A stretch of 64,000 nucleotides of DNA. It comes from Amycolatopsis thailandensis (GTDB lineage Bacteria; Actinomycetota; Actinomycetes; Mycobacteriales; Pseudonocardiaceae). The DNA is taken from the NCBI RefSeq assembly GCF_002234405.1, contig NZ_NMQT01000025.1, positions 1 to 64,000 on the forward strand. Reading direction: 5' to 3'. The notes under the pieces were generated by a model that worked only from the letters and a program-made list of their open reading frames with translations, made no database searches and was not told the origin of the DNA. Both the position numbers and the translations under genes were made by a program. Position 1 is the first letter of the stretch. Every line of letters begins with the position of its first letter. This document shows, piece by piece, positions 7,673-15,171 of the stretch.

Positions 7673-7691
7673 TATGGTTAGCCTTGCCTAA
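7673..7691. promoter_or_regulatory. Iron box 2 overlapping the hmuT start codon
   Basis: GGTTAGCCTTGCCTAA within this interval matches the consensus (reverse orientation) at 15 of 19 positions. Its last base is the A of the hmuT ATG, so there is no room for a Shine-Dalgarno sequence. The hmuT mRNA is probably leaderless or begins inside the operator. Confidence 0.75.
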
Positions 7692-8782
7692 TGTTGTCAA
7701 GGGGGTTGCTGTCCACGGTCGCCGTGCTCCTCGCCATCGTTGTCAGCGGTTGCTCGTCACCGCCGTTGGCGACCACGAAAGCGGCCGAAACCGGAGCTGA
7801 CCTGCAGCCGCTTTCACAGGTCAAGCCCCTGTCGGAGCCGAAGAACCAGGTCGGCCCGAGTACCGCGAGGCTCGCGCAGGCGGACATCACCGGCGGGAAA
7901 CCGGCGGTCCAGCACCTCCCGGCGGCGATCACGGATCACCAGGGCACGCCGGTCACGGTGACCGACACCAGCCGGATCCTCGCCTTCGACATGTCCGGCA
8001 CGCTCGCCGCGACCGTGTTCGGCCTCGGCCTCGGCGGCAACGTCGTCGGACGGGACGTCTCCACCGGCTTCCCGTCGGCCAGGGACCTGCCGCTGGTCAC
8101 CGTGAACGGCCACCGGCTCAACGCCGAGGCGATCCTGGCGTTGCGCCCGACCGTGGTGATCACCGACACGACGCTGGGCCCCTGGGACGTCGTGCTCCAG
8201 TTGCGCGCGTCCGGGGTGCCCGTGGTCGTCGTCGACGCGAAGCGTTCGATGGACAACGTCGGTGACATCGTCCGTCAGGTCGCCGCCGCGCTGGGCGTTC
8301 CCGAAGCGGGCGAAAGCCTCGCCACCAGGCTCGCGGCCGACGTCGACGCCAAAAAGGCGGAGATCGCGAAGCTCGCTCCCGCCGATCCGGCCCGCAAACT
8401 CCGCGTCGTCTTCCTCTACATGCGCGGACAAGCCGGCGTGTATCACCTGTTCGGCAAGGGATCCGGCGCCGATTCGCTGATCGGCGCGCTCGGCGCGGTC
8501 GACGTCGCCACCCAGGCGGGGATCGAGGGGATGCGCCCGGTCAACCCGGAGGCGCTGGCCAAGGCCAAGCCCGACGTGATCCTCATGATGACGAAAGGTC
8601 TCGAATCCGTCGGCGGGATCGACGGCGCGCTCCAGGTGCCCGGGGTGGCGCAGACGCCCGCCGGGCAGCACCGCCGCGTCGTCGACATGGCGGACTCGCA
8701 GATCCTGAGCTTCGGACCGCTCACCGCCGGCGTGCTCGACGCGCTGGCACGGGCCCTCTACGCGCCGGACGACGCCGGATGA
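7691..8782 (+). CDS. hmuT: Hemin ABC transporter substrate-binding lipoprotein
   Basis: This 363-residue lipoprotein has a lipobox VVSGC (Cys21). It belongs to the helical-backbone metal/heme-binding proteins (BtuF/ChuT/HmuT type): a first lobe with RILAFDMSGTLAATVFGLGL and an ILALRPTVVITD strand, a long linking helix, and a second lobe with GKGSGADSLIGALGAVD and ALAKAKPDVILMM. It would hand heme from surface proteins to HmuU. The ATG follows directly from an iron box, with no RBS. It overlaps hmuU by ATGA. Family membership is firm; heme as ligand rests on the HtaA and heme oxygenase neighbours. Confidence 0.9.
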   Translation: MLSRGLLSTVAVLLAIVVSGCSSPPLATTKAAETGADLQPLSQVKPLSEPKNQVGPSTARLAQADITGGKPAVQHLPAAITDHQGTPVTVTDTSRILAFDMSGTLAATVFGLGLGGNVVGRDVSTGFPSARDLPLVTVNGHRLNAEAILALRPTVVITDTTLGPWDVVLQLRASGVPVVVVDAKRSMDNVGDIVRQVAAALGVPEAGESLATRLAADVDAKKAEIAKLAPADPARKLRVVFLYMRGQAGVYHLFGKGSGADSLIGALGAVDVATQAGIEGMRPVNPEALAKAKPDVILMMTKGLESVGGIDGALQVPGVAQTPAGQHRRVVDMADSQILSFGPLTAGVLDALARALYAPDDAG

Positions 8783-9813
8783 ACCGCGGCGTCAAGGTGA
8801 CCGCCGTGTTCGCCGCGCTCGTCGCCGGTGTCGTCGCGGTTTCCCTCGTTTCCGCGGGCAGCGGGCAGTTCGGCGTCCCGCTGTCGCAGGTCTTCGATTC
8901 GGTGCTGCACCGGCTCGGGCTCACGGAAACGCGGCTCGATCCGTTCGCCGAGGGCGCGCTGTGGCAGGTCCGGTTCCCGCGCGTGGTGATGACGTTGCTG
9001 GTCGGTGGGGTGCTCGGGGTCTGCGGCGCGGTGATGCAGGGCGTGTTCGGCAACCCGCTCGCCGAACCGGCCGTGGTCGGTGTCTCCTCCGGCGCGGCCG
9101 TGGGGGCCAGTCTGTCCATTGTGGCCGGTTGGACGTTCTTCGGCGCTTTCACCACACCGGCCTTGGGTTTCGCCGGTGGGCTCGTCACGACGCTGCTCGT
9201 CTACGCGCTTTCGCGGTCTCGCGGGCGCTCCGAGGTGGTGACGCTGATCCTGACCGGCGTCGCGGTCAACGCGGTCACGATGGCGATCATCTCGTTCCTG
9301 ATGTTTTCCGCCGACCAGGCCGCCCGTGAGCAGATCGTGTTCTGGCAGCTGGGTTCCCTGGCCGGTTCGCGCTGGCCGTACGTCGTGACCGTGCTGCCGC
9401 TGGTCGCCGTCGGGGTCGCGGTGTCGATCGCGCTTTCCCGGAAGCTCGACCTTCTCGCGCTCGGGGAGCGGCAGGCCCGGCATCTCGGCGTGGACGTCGA
9501 AAGACTGCGCCTCGGCGCTGTCGTGATCGTCGCGCTGATGGCGGCCGCGGCCGTTTCGTACTCGGGGATCATCGGGTTCGTCGGGCTGATCGTGCCGCAC
9601 GGGCTGCGGATGCTGCTCGGTCCCGGGCACCGCGTGCTGATCCCGGCGAGCCTCTTCGGTGGCGCGCTGCTGCTCGCCGCGGCGGATCTCGGCGCCAGAA
9701 CCCTTTTCACCTACGCGGATCTGCCGATCGGCATGCTGACCGCGCTCGTCGGCGGGCCGTTCTTCTTCTGGCTCCTGCTGCGCACCAGGCGGCGTTCGGG
9801 AGGCTGGGCGTGA
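8779..9813 (+). CDS. hmuU: Hemin ABC transporter permease (FecCD family)
   Basis: This 344-residue BtuC/FecCD-type permease has about ten membrane segments. Hallmarks include VRFPRVVMTLLVGGVLGVCG, AVMQGVFGNPLAEPAVVGVSSGA and the C-terminal GIIGFVGLIVPHGLRML coupling region that contacts the ATPase. It works as a dimer in the cytoplasmic membrane with HmuV. The start overlaps hmuT, and its stop overlaps hmuV (GTGA), so the three subunits are translationally coupled. Confidence 0.92.
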   Translation: MNRGVKVTAVFAALVAGVVAVSLVSAGSGQFGVPLSQVFDSVLHRLGLTETRLDPFAEGALWQVRFPRVVMTLLVGGVLGVCGAVMQGVFGNPLAEPAVVGVSSGAAVGASLSIVAGWTFFGAFTTPALGFAGGLVTTLLVYALSRSRGRSEVVTLILTGVAVNAVTMAIISFLMFSADQAAREQIVFWQLGSLAGSRWPYVVTVLPLVAVGVAVSIALSRKLDLLALGERQARHLGVDVERLRLGAVVIVALMAAAAVSYSGIIGFVGLIVPHGLRMLLGPGHRVLIPASLFGGALLLAAADLGARTLFTYADLPIGMLTALVGGPFFFWLLLRTRRRSGGWA

Positions 9814-10640
9814 AGTTCTTCTCCCGGCGTGAAAACACCTTGCCCCGGCACGCCGGACGCGGTGCCGAACTCGATCGCGTCTCCTATGCGGTCGACGGGA
9901 AAACGCTGCTGCGTGAGGTCTCGCTGAGAGTGCGCGCGGGCGAGGTCCTCGCCGTCGTCGGCCCGAACGGCGCGGGCAAGTCCACGACGCTCGGGCTGCT
10001 CGCCGGGGATCTCCGCCCGGATTCGGGGCGCGTCCTCGTGGCCGGGACGGAGCTGGGTGGCTGGAGCGGGATCGAACTCGCGCGGTTGCGGGCGGTACTG
10101 CCGCAGCAGAACACCGTGACCTTCCCGTTCACCGTCGAGGAAGTCGTGCGGATGGGCAGAACCCCTTGGGAGGGAACGGAAGCCGAGGACTTCGACGAGA
10201 CCGAGATCGCGGCCGCGCTGAAGGCGACCGGGATGACCGGGTTCGCCGGACGCCGGTTCACCACGCTGTCCGGCGGCGAGCAGGCGAGGGCCGCGCTCTC
10301 GCGGGTGCTCGCGCAGCGGGCGGGACTCCTGCTGCTCGACGAGCCCACCGCCGCCCTGGATCTGCGGCACAGCGAGGAGATCCTCACGCTCGCGACACGG
10401 CGGGCCGAGGCCGGGGATGCGGTGCTCGTCGTCCTGCACGACCTCGGCCTCGCCGCCGCGTACGCGGACCGGGTCGCGGTGCTGTCGGACGGGGAACTCG
10501 CCGCCGAAGGCACGCCCGCCGAGGTGCTGACCGAGTCGCTGCTCAGCGAGGTCTACCGGCATCCCGTGGAAGTCCTCACCCATCCCCGCACCGGGAAACC
10601 GATCGTCCTGCCCCACCGAGCGGCCGAGGAGCGCCGATGA
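9810..10640 (+). CDS. hmuV: Hemin ABC transporter ATP-binding protein
   Basis: This 276-residue ATPase has Walker A GPNGAGKS at 51-58, Q-loop QQN near 99-101, signature LSGGEQ at 153-158, Walker B LLLLDEPT at 173-180 and a switch His in VLHDLGLAAAYADR. It carries the residues expected of heme/siderophore importers (FecE/HmuV type). The start is GTG, overlapping the hmuU stop. The stop overlaps the next ORF by ATGA. Confidence 0.93.
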   Translation: MKFFSRRENTLPRHAGRGAELDRVSYAVDGKTLLREVSLRVRAGEVLAVVGPNGAGKSTTLGLLAGDLRPDSGRVLVAGTELGGWSGIELARLRAVLPQQNTVTFPFTVEEVVRMGRTPWEGTEAEDFDETEIAAALKATGMTGFAGRRFTTLSGGEQARAALSRVLAQRAGLLLLDEPTAALDLRHSEEILTLATRRAEAGDAVLVVLHDLGLAAAYADRVAVLSDGELAAEGTPAEVLTESLLSEVYRHPVEVLTHPRTGKPIVLPHRAAEERR

Positions 10641-11461
10641 AACAGCTGATGAGAGTGGCCGTCGCAGCCGGGCTGCTCATGATCGCCGCACCCGTGCCCG
10701 CCTCGGCGGCGGGCGCGGCCGTGACGTTCTCACCCGGTGCCGCGGACCCGGACTACGCGACCTCCTTGCAGGTCAAGGGAACAGGGTTCCAGTCCGTGCC
10801 CAAGGGGTACGGCGGGATCTACCTGCTGTTCGGCTGGGTCGCCGACGGCGCGTGGCAGCCGAGCCAGGGCGGCGCGGCAGGCGAGACCTACCGGTACGTC
10901 AAGGACAAGGAAACCAAGGACAACAACGGCTTCCAGCGATTCCTGGCCTTCCCCGGCAGCGACACCGCGTCCGCGGCCAACGGCGAGCTCGCCGCGAACG
11001 GGACCTGGTCGACGAAACTGGTGATCCCCGGCGCCCGGTTCAAGGCGGCCGACCGGTCCGGGAAGGTCGTCGACGTCGATTGTCTCAAAGTCCGATGTGG
11101 ACTGATCACGGTCGGCGCGCACGGCGTGGTCAACGCCACCAACGAGACTTTCACTCCGGTGACGTTCGCGGTGCCGAAGGCGCCCACGACGCAGGCCGCC
11201 GCGCCACCACCCCCTCCGGCTTCGTCGGCGCCGCAGCCCTCCTCCGGCGCGGCGCCGGCGTCCTCTTCGGCGCCACCTATGTCCACTGTGGAATCCACGC
11301 CCGCGGCGACTCCGGCTCAGGCCGTGCAGCCTGCCGCGCAGAGCGGGGAATCCGGTTCGTGGTGGTGGATCGCCGTCGTGGCGGGCGTGGTGCTGATCGC
11401 CGCGCTCGCCGTCCCCCTGATCCGGGCCCGCAAACGGACCCGAAACGCGGAAGGTGAATGA
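10637..11461 (+). CDS. Surface-anchored Ig-like protein of the heme operon
   Basis: This 274-residue protein has a signal peptide (cleavage near PASAAGAA), an Ig/neocarzinostatin-like domain (VTFSPGAADPDYATSLQVKG), one Cys pair late in the domain (VDCLKVRCGLIT), a Pro/Ser/Ala linker of about 70 residues, then a single C-terminal helix (WWWIAVVAGVVLIAALAVPL) and a basic tail. It is therefore membrane-tethered with the folded domain outside. The second Cys pair matches that of the protein at 7095-7607; the first is missing. In corynebacterial systems HtaC-like proteins sit in the same place and bind heme; that role is inferred here. Confidence 0.75.
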   Translation: MKQLMRVAVAAGLLMIAAPVPASAAGAAVTFSPGAADPDYATSLQVKGTGFQSVPKGYGGIYLLFGWVADGAWQPSQGGAAGETYRYVKDKETKDNNGFQRFLAFPGSDTASAANGELAANGTWSTKLVIPGARFKAADRSGKVVDVDCLKVRCGLITVGAHGVVNATNETFTPVTFAVPKAPTTQAAAPPPPPASSAPQPSSGAAPASSSAPPMSTVESTPAATPAQAVQPAAQSGESGSWWWIAVVAGVVLIAALAVPLIRARKRTRNAEGE

Positions 11462-11462
11462 A

Positions 11463-13343
11463 GTGTCCTTGCGAAGATGGGGCGCCGCGCTGGCGGGTGC
11501 TGCCCTGGTGGCCGGAATCGCCGTCACCCCGGCGCTCGCCGCCGATCCGTTCACGCCGAAGGTGACCGTGACACCGAGCACCGGACTCGATCCGGCGGGG
11601 ACGAAGATCGTCGTCAAGGGCACCGGGTTCGACCCGGCCGCCAACGACGGCAAGGGCTTCGGCCTGCGCGTGGGCCCGGCGAAGCCCGACGTCCGGGACC
11701 GCGCCGGTAAGGATTTCCAGGTCAGCCGCCTGATCAAGAAGGGCGCCGTCGGCACCCAGATCCCGCTCGGCGACGACGGGAACTGGGAATACGCGGTCAC
11801 GGTCAAGGCCGAGTACGTCGCGAGCGGCACGACCTACAGCGCGAAGACGCAGCCGTTCAGTGTCTTCGTCTTCGGCTGGGACACCCCGGTGCTCACCTGG
11901 GACAGCACGACGCCGGTGAAGTTCACCGGAATCGGTGACCCCGATCCCGGTCCGGGGGACACCGCGGCCGGGGTCGGCTGGGGCGTGAGGCAGTCCTGGC
12001 GGAGCTACATCACCCGCGGCGGCACGGTGACACCGTCGAACGGGGCGACACTGGATTCCTCGGCGCCGAACGTCGAGCCGTTCCCGTACCGATGGAAGTA
12101 CGGATCGTCCACATGGGACTCCGGCAAGGGCACGGTCTCCTACGCCGGGCAGGTCACCTACACGTTCGAGGCGCACACGATCTGGGACTTCACCATCGCC
12201 GATCCCCGGATCGCCATCGCCGGTGACGGCACCGGGAAGCTCACCGCGAAGATCGGGTATTCCTTCTACGGGACCAAGACCGCGCCCCAGAAGGTGCGGA
12301 CGCCGTCCGACGTCGTGTTCGCCGACCTCAAGCTCAAGGCGCCACAGCAGGTGGGTGACGGCGTCGTCGTCGACATCGAGTCGGCGAAACTGACCAAGGA
12401 GGGTGCCGAGGCGTTCGCCGACTTCTACAAGGAGGGCGACGCTCTCGACACGGGCCAGATCGCCTTCCCCGGCAAGAGCGGCCCCGCGCCCACTTCGAGT
12501 CAGCCCACCAGTTCGGTGCCCACGAGTTCGGTTCCGACCTCGACTCCGACCTCGACTCCCGCCTCGACGACGTCCTCGGCGTGTGTGCTGACCCCGGACT
12601 CCGCGAAGCAGGGAAACCTGTTGTGGGGCTTCAAACAGAGCTTCCGCCGCTATGTCGCGACCGGTTCGGGCACGTCTATCACCGCTTCGGACGGTGTCGA
12701 GGTCACCGATATCGACAAGATCGACGGGACGGGGCCGCTGAGCGGGGCCTACCGGTGGGGCTTCGACAGCGTGCGGTACCAGTCGGCGAGCGAGTTCACG
12801 ACGCAGTTCCGGGGCAAGGTGACCTTCGCCTATCCGAGTCACTCGTTCGAATTGTCGATCGGGCGGCCGAAGGTGGTCGTGGCGCAGGGGAAGGGCACGC
12901 TCTACGCCGACGTGGAACTGAAGACGACCAGCGGGGCGCCGTCGCCGCCCATCAATCAGCCTGGTGTGGAACTCGCGTCGCTGGACCTTGCGGCGGCGAA
13001 GACCACCGAGGGCGCGGGCGTGCTGAGTGTCGCCGGGATCAAGGTCACCCTGGGCAACGCGGAGGCTTTCGCGAAGTTCTACACGGTCGGCGAGGTGCTC
13101 GACGAGGCCGCGGTGACGCTCGGTGCCTCGTGCGCGAACCTGCCGGGCGGTTCCGGGCCCGGCTCGGGTCCCGGTGCCGGCTCGGGCTCCGGCTCCGATG
13201 ATCTGGTGCCGGACGTGAAGTACCGGCCGGACTCGGCCCTGGCCTCCACCGGTGTCGAGAGCGGCGTCTGGCTGCTCGGGGGACTGGTGCTGCTGGGCGC
13301 CGGACTGCTTCTGGTGCTGGTGGTGCGTCGCCGGACCGTGTAA
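11463..13343 (+). CDS. htaA: HtaA-type heme-binding cell-surface protein
   Basis: This 626-residue protein has a signal peptide (cleavage after TPALA), an Ig-like N-terminal domain (VTVTPSTGLDPAGTKIVVKG) and two HtaA conserved regions: WGVRQSWRSYI near residue 170 and LLWGFKQSFRRYV near 380. A Thr/Ser/Pro linker separates them. The C-terminus carries LASTG (593-597), a hydrophobic helix and VVRRRTV, which is a class E sortase (LAxTG) cell-wall sorting signal. HtaA domains in Corynebacterium diphtheriae bind heme from hemoglobin and pass it to HmuT. GGAAGG lies 8 nt before the GTG at 11463; a GTG at 11454 is the alternative start. Confidence 0.9.
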   Translation: MSLRRWGAALAGAALVAGIAVTPALAADPFTPKVTVTPSTGLDPAGTKIVVKGTGFDPAANDGKGFGLRVGPAKPDVRDRAGKDFQVSRLIKKGAVGTQIPLGDDGNWEYAVTVKAEYVASGTTYSAKTQPFSVFVFGWDTPVLTWDSTTPVKFTGIGDPDPGPGDTAAGVGWGVRQSWRSYITRGGTVTPSNGATLDSSAPNVEPFPYRWKYGSSTWDSGKGTVSYAGQVTYTFEAHTIWDFTIADPRIAIAGDGTGKLTAKIGYSFYGTKTAPQKVRTPSDVVFADLKLKAPQQVGDGVVVDIESAKLTKEGAEAFADFYKEGDALDTGQIAFPGKSGPAPTSSQPTSSVPTSSVPTSTPTSTPASTTSSACVLTPDSAKQGNLLWGFKQSFRRYVATGSGTSITASDGVEVTDIDKIDGTGPLSGAYRWGFDSVRYQSASEFTTQFRGKVTFAYPSHSFELSIGRPKVVVAQGKGTLYADVELKTTSGAPSPPINQPGVELASLDLAAAKTTEGAGVLSVAGIKVTLGNAEAFAKFYTVGEVLDEAAVTLGASCANLPGGSGPGSGPGAGSGSGSDDLVPDVKYRPDSALASTGVESGVWLLGGLVLLGAGLLLVLVVRRRTV

Positions 13344-13557
13344 CGGTCGTGAGTGGCTAGGACGGTTAGAGCGGACCGGCAACCTACCCACGCGTGACCT
13401 GCGTGAGAGTGGCGTTTCCGCGTGTGCCGGGATCGAAGCAGGCCTTCTTCGCTGCCTTGAGGGCAGGGTTCGGACCGGTCAGGGCCCGAGTCTCCACAGG
13501 GGACACTTAGCGGCGATTGAGCGTCCGATTTGTGCCCGTATGGGATGTTCTGTGCAG

Positions 13558-13605
13558 GGTCGTGAGTGATAAGGAGGGTTAGAACCCTCTTTATCACTCA
13601 CGACC
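13558..13605. repeat. GTGAGTGATAA hairpin
   Basis: 23-bp arms (13558-13580 and 13583-13605) have one G-T mismatch and a 2-nt centre. The arm begins GGTCGTGAGTGATAA. A diverged single arm starting GGTCGTGAGTGGCTAGGA lies immediately after the htaA stop at 13346-13363, which suggests an older, partly eroded copy of the same element. Confidence 0.85.
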
Positions 13606-13689
13606 CCTTCGCAAAGCCAGGCAAAGTTCCCAAAACGGGCGTTCCGGCTGGCATAGGTGTCTCATGTGGACGGCCGAAGTCGCGATCTA

Positions 13690-13740
13690 CTGGGCGCCGG
13701 ACTGCTTCTGGTGCTGGTGGTGCGTCGCCGGACCGCGTAA
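13690..13740 (+). pseudogene. Duplicated 3' end of htaA (51-bp remnant)
   Basis: The 51 bases end in the same position as htaA, including its stop codon, and match 13293-13343 with one substitution (CCGTGTAA versus CCGCGTAA). They encode the last 16 codons of the membrane anchor and charged tail. Nothing resembling the rest of HtaA precedes it, so it is either the tail of a deleted paralogue or a product of repair or insertion at the gene end. Confidence 0.85.
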
Positions 13741-13744
13741 GCGA

Positions 13745-13799
13745 TGTCATGAGGGGTCCCCATGGGACGGAATTCGTCCCATGGGGACCCCTCATGACA
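13745..13799. repeat. Dispersed palindrome, family C copy 1
   Basis: Perfect 25-bp arms (13745-13769, 13775-13799) enclose the 5-nt loop GAATT. The outer 17 bases TGTCATGAGGGGTCCCC are identical to those of the element at 45592, but the inner stem (ATGGGACG) differs from that copy (TTAAGAC) and is still fully self-complementary. It ends 13 bp before the heme oxygenase stop (minus strand), where it can act as that gene's terminator. Confidence 0.92.
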
Positions 13800-13812
13800 C
13801 ACGGGACCGAGG

Positions 13813-14481
13813 TCAGGCCGCCCGGTACGAGTCCAGCTCGCTCGCCAGCTCGTCGAACACCGCGATGTTGCACTCGAAGGCCACGATCGCCTCCTCGATC
13901 AGCCGCGCGCGCTCGTCCTCGCTCCACGGCGCCGAGTTCAGCCGCTCGCGGTAGCCGTCCCGGAACTTGGGCGCGCTGCCCAGCTGGTCGAAGTGGTAGA
14001 ACAGCGACCCCGCGTCGCGCACCTCGTACTCGCGCTCCAGCAGTCGCCGGATGACCTGGCCGCCGGCGATGTCGCCGAGGTAGCGGGTGTAGTGGTGGGC
14101 GACGAACCCGCCGGACCAGTCCGATGCCTCGGCCACGCGCCGCGCGTAACGCTCCGTCGAGGCCAGCGGGCGGACGGTCTCCCGCCAGTCCGGGCCGACG
14201 AGGTGTTCGAGGTCGCGTTCGAGGCTCGGCAGCCGCCGCAGTTCCTCGAAGACGAACTTGCCCGCCACCGGGTCCGCGGCCAGCTTGTCGGCGGCGCGCT
14301 CGATGGCCTGGTAGATGAAGTAGTACTGGATGGCCAGCCGGGTGTAGCCCTCCAGCGAGAGCTCGCCGCCGAGCAGCGCGTTCATGTACTCGGAGTGGTT
14401 GGCCCGCTCGTGGGCGGCCATGGTGGAGGCGCGAAGGTTCGCGGAGAACGGCCCGGATTCGACGTCGGTGGTCACCGGCAT
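13813..14481 (-). CDS. hmuO: Heme oxygenase (biliverdin-producing)
   Basis: This 222-residue soluble enzyme opens heme to biliverdin, Fe2+ and CO, completing the heme-iron pathway fed by HmuTUV. The axial ligand is His24 in MAAHERANHS, and the distal helix carries GDIAGG at 136-141 (YLGDIAGGQVI), as in the HO-1/HmuO family. I chose the ATG at 14481 (MPVTTDVESG), since upstream in-frame ATGs add residues absent from the family. An iron box lies about 60 bp upstream (14540-14558). It is convergent with htaA. Confidence 0.94.
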   Translation of the reverse strand: MPVTTDVESGPFSANLRASTMAAHERANHSEYMNALLGGELSLEGYTRLAIQYYFIYQAIERAADKLAADPVAGKFVFEELRRLPSLERDLEHLVGPDWRETVRPLASTERYARRVAEASDWSGGFVAHHYTRYLGDIAGGQVIRRLLEREYEVRDAGSLFYHFDQLGSAPKFRDGYRERLNSAPWSEDERARLIEEAIVAFECNIAVFDELASELDSYRAA

Positions 14482-14539
14482 GGACACAGCCTCCAAGCAT
14501 CGATCTGACATGCTGTCAGAAAGAGCGTAAGGCACAACC

Positions 14540-14558
14540 GCGAGTTAGGCTACCCTAA
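14540..14558. promoter_or_regulatory. Iron box upstream of heme oxygenase
   Basis: The core TTAGGCTACCCTAA (14545-14558) matches the DtxR/IdeR consensus at 14 of 19 positions overall. It overlaps the last two codons and stop of the upstream TetR gene, so hmuO can have its own iron-repressed promoter although it follows that gene on the same strand. Confidence 0.7.
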
Positions 14559-15148
14559 TCTTTAGGTTTCTCCGTCATGCCGACCGCTCTGAGCACGAAT
14601 CGGACCGCTCCCTCGATCGCGTCGTCCAGCCGTTCGGGTGGCACGTCGACCACCTGACGGCTGCCCAGCGCGGCGGTGATCATCGGGATCAGCACGTCCG
14701 GATCCTCTTCCGGCACTCCCTCGGCGAGGATCTCCCGCAGCTGGCCGGTGATGGGATCCGCGTGCGCGCTGATCCGCCGGTACGCGGCGGGCGCCAGCGC
14801 CGACGCGAGCGCCGTCCCCGGCGGCAGGTGGTACTCCGCCAGCACCCGCAGTTGCAGCCGGACGAACGTCGAAAGCTTCGCGACCGGGGTGTCGGCGGTC
14901 GCGACGGCCGCCGTCAGCCGCTCGACGTACCGTGTCGCCTCGTCCTCGACGAAGGCGACCAGCAGGCTTTCCTTGTCGGGGAAGTGGTTGTACATCGCCG
15001 TCCGGCCGAGACCGGCTTCGGCCGCGACCCCCGCGAGCGTGACCGCGTCGAATCCGCGCTCGTACAGCTGCCCGCGCAGGACGTCGAACACCCTGCTGCG
15101 GACCTCGCGCCGGTGCTCCTCCAGCGACCGGCCGATGATCTTGGGCAC
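14555..15148 (-). CDS. TetR-family transcriptional regulator
   Basis: This 197-residue protein has an N-terminal HTH (GFDAVTLAGVAAEAGLGRTAMY followed by NHFPDKESLLVAFVEDE) and a variable ligand-binding domain. The start is a GTG at 15148 preceded by GGAGGTGG. It lies 23 bp after the stop of the glutamate-cysteine ligase family gene and shares its direction, so the two are probably co-transcribed. Its stop codon lies inside the iron box of hmuO. The effector is unknown. Confidence 0.88.
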   Translation of the reverse strand: MPKIIGRSLEEHRREVRSRVFDVLRGQLYERGFDAVTLAGVAAEAGLGRTAMYNHFPDKESLLVAFVEDEATRYVERLTAAVATADTPVAKLSTFVRLQLRVLAEYHLPPGTALASALAPAAYRRISAHADPITGQLREILAEGVPEEDPDVLIPMITAALGSRQVVDVPPERLDDAIEGAVRFVLRAVGMTEKPKD

Positions 15149-15171
15149 GAGCCACCTCCTGGAAGGAGACC

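Larger units (their letters stand above)
13344..13812. other. Non-coding region with repeat debris between htaA and heme oxygenase
   Basis: About 470 bp without a credible gene. It holds, in order: a GGTCGTGAGTG half-element at 13345, a complete GTGAGTGATAA hairpin (13558-13605), a 51-bp copy of the htaA 3' end (13690-13740) and a perfect 25-bp-arm palindrome (13745-13799). Short ORFs across it have no domain and read through hairpins. Confidence 0.8.

Noticed and set aside
13252-13569. ORF overlapping the end of htaA and the following hairpins
   Set aside because: Out of frame with htaA and passing through palindromes; Cys/Trp-rich artefact of the anchor coding region.
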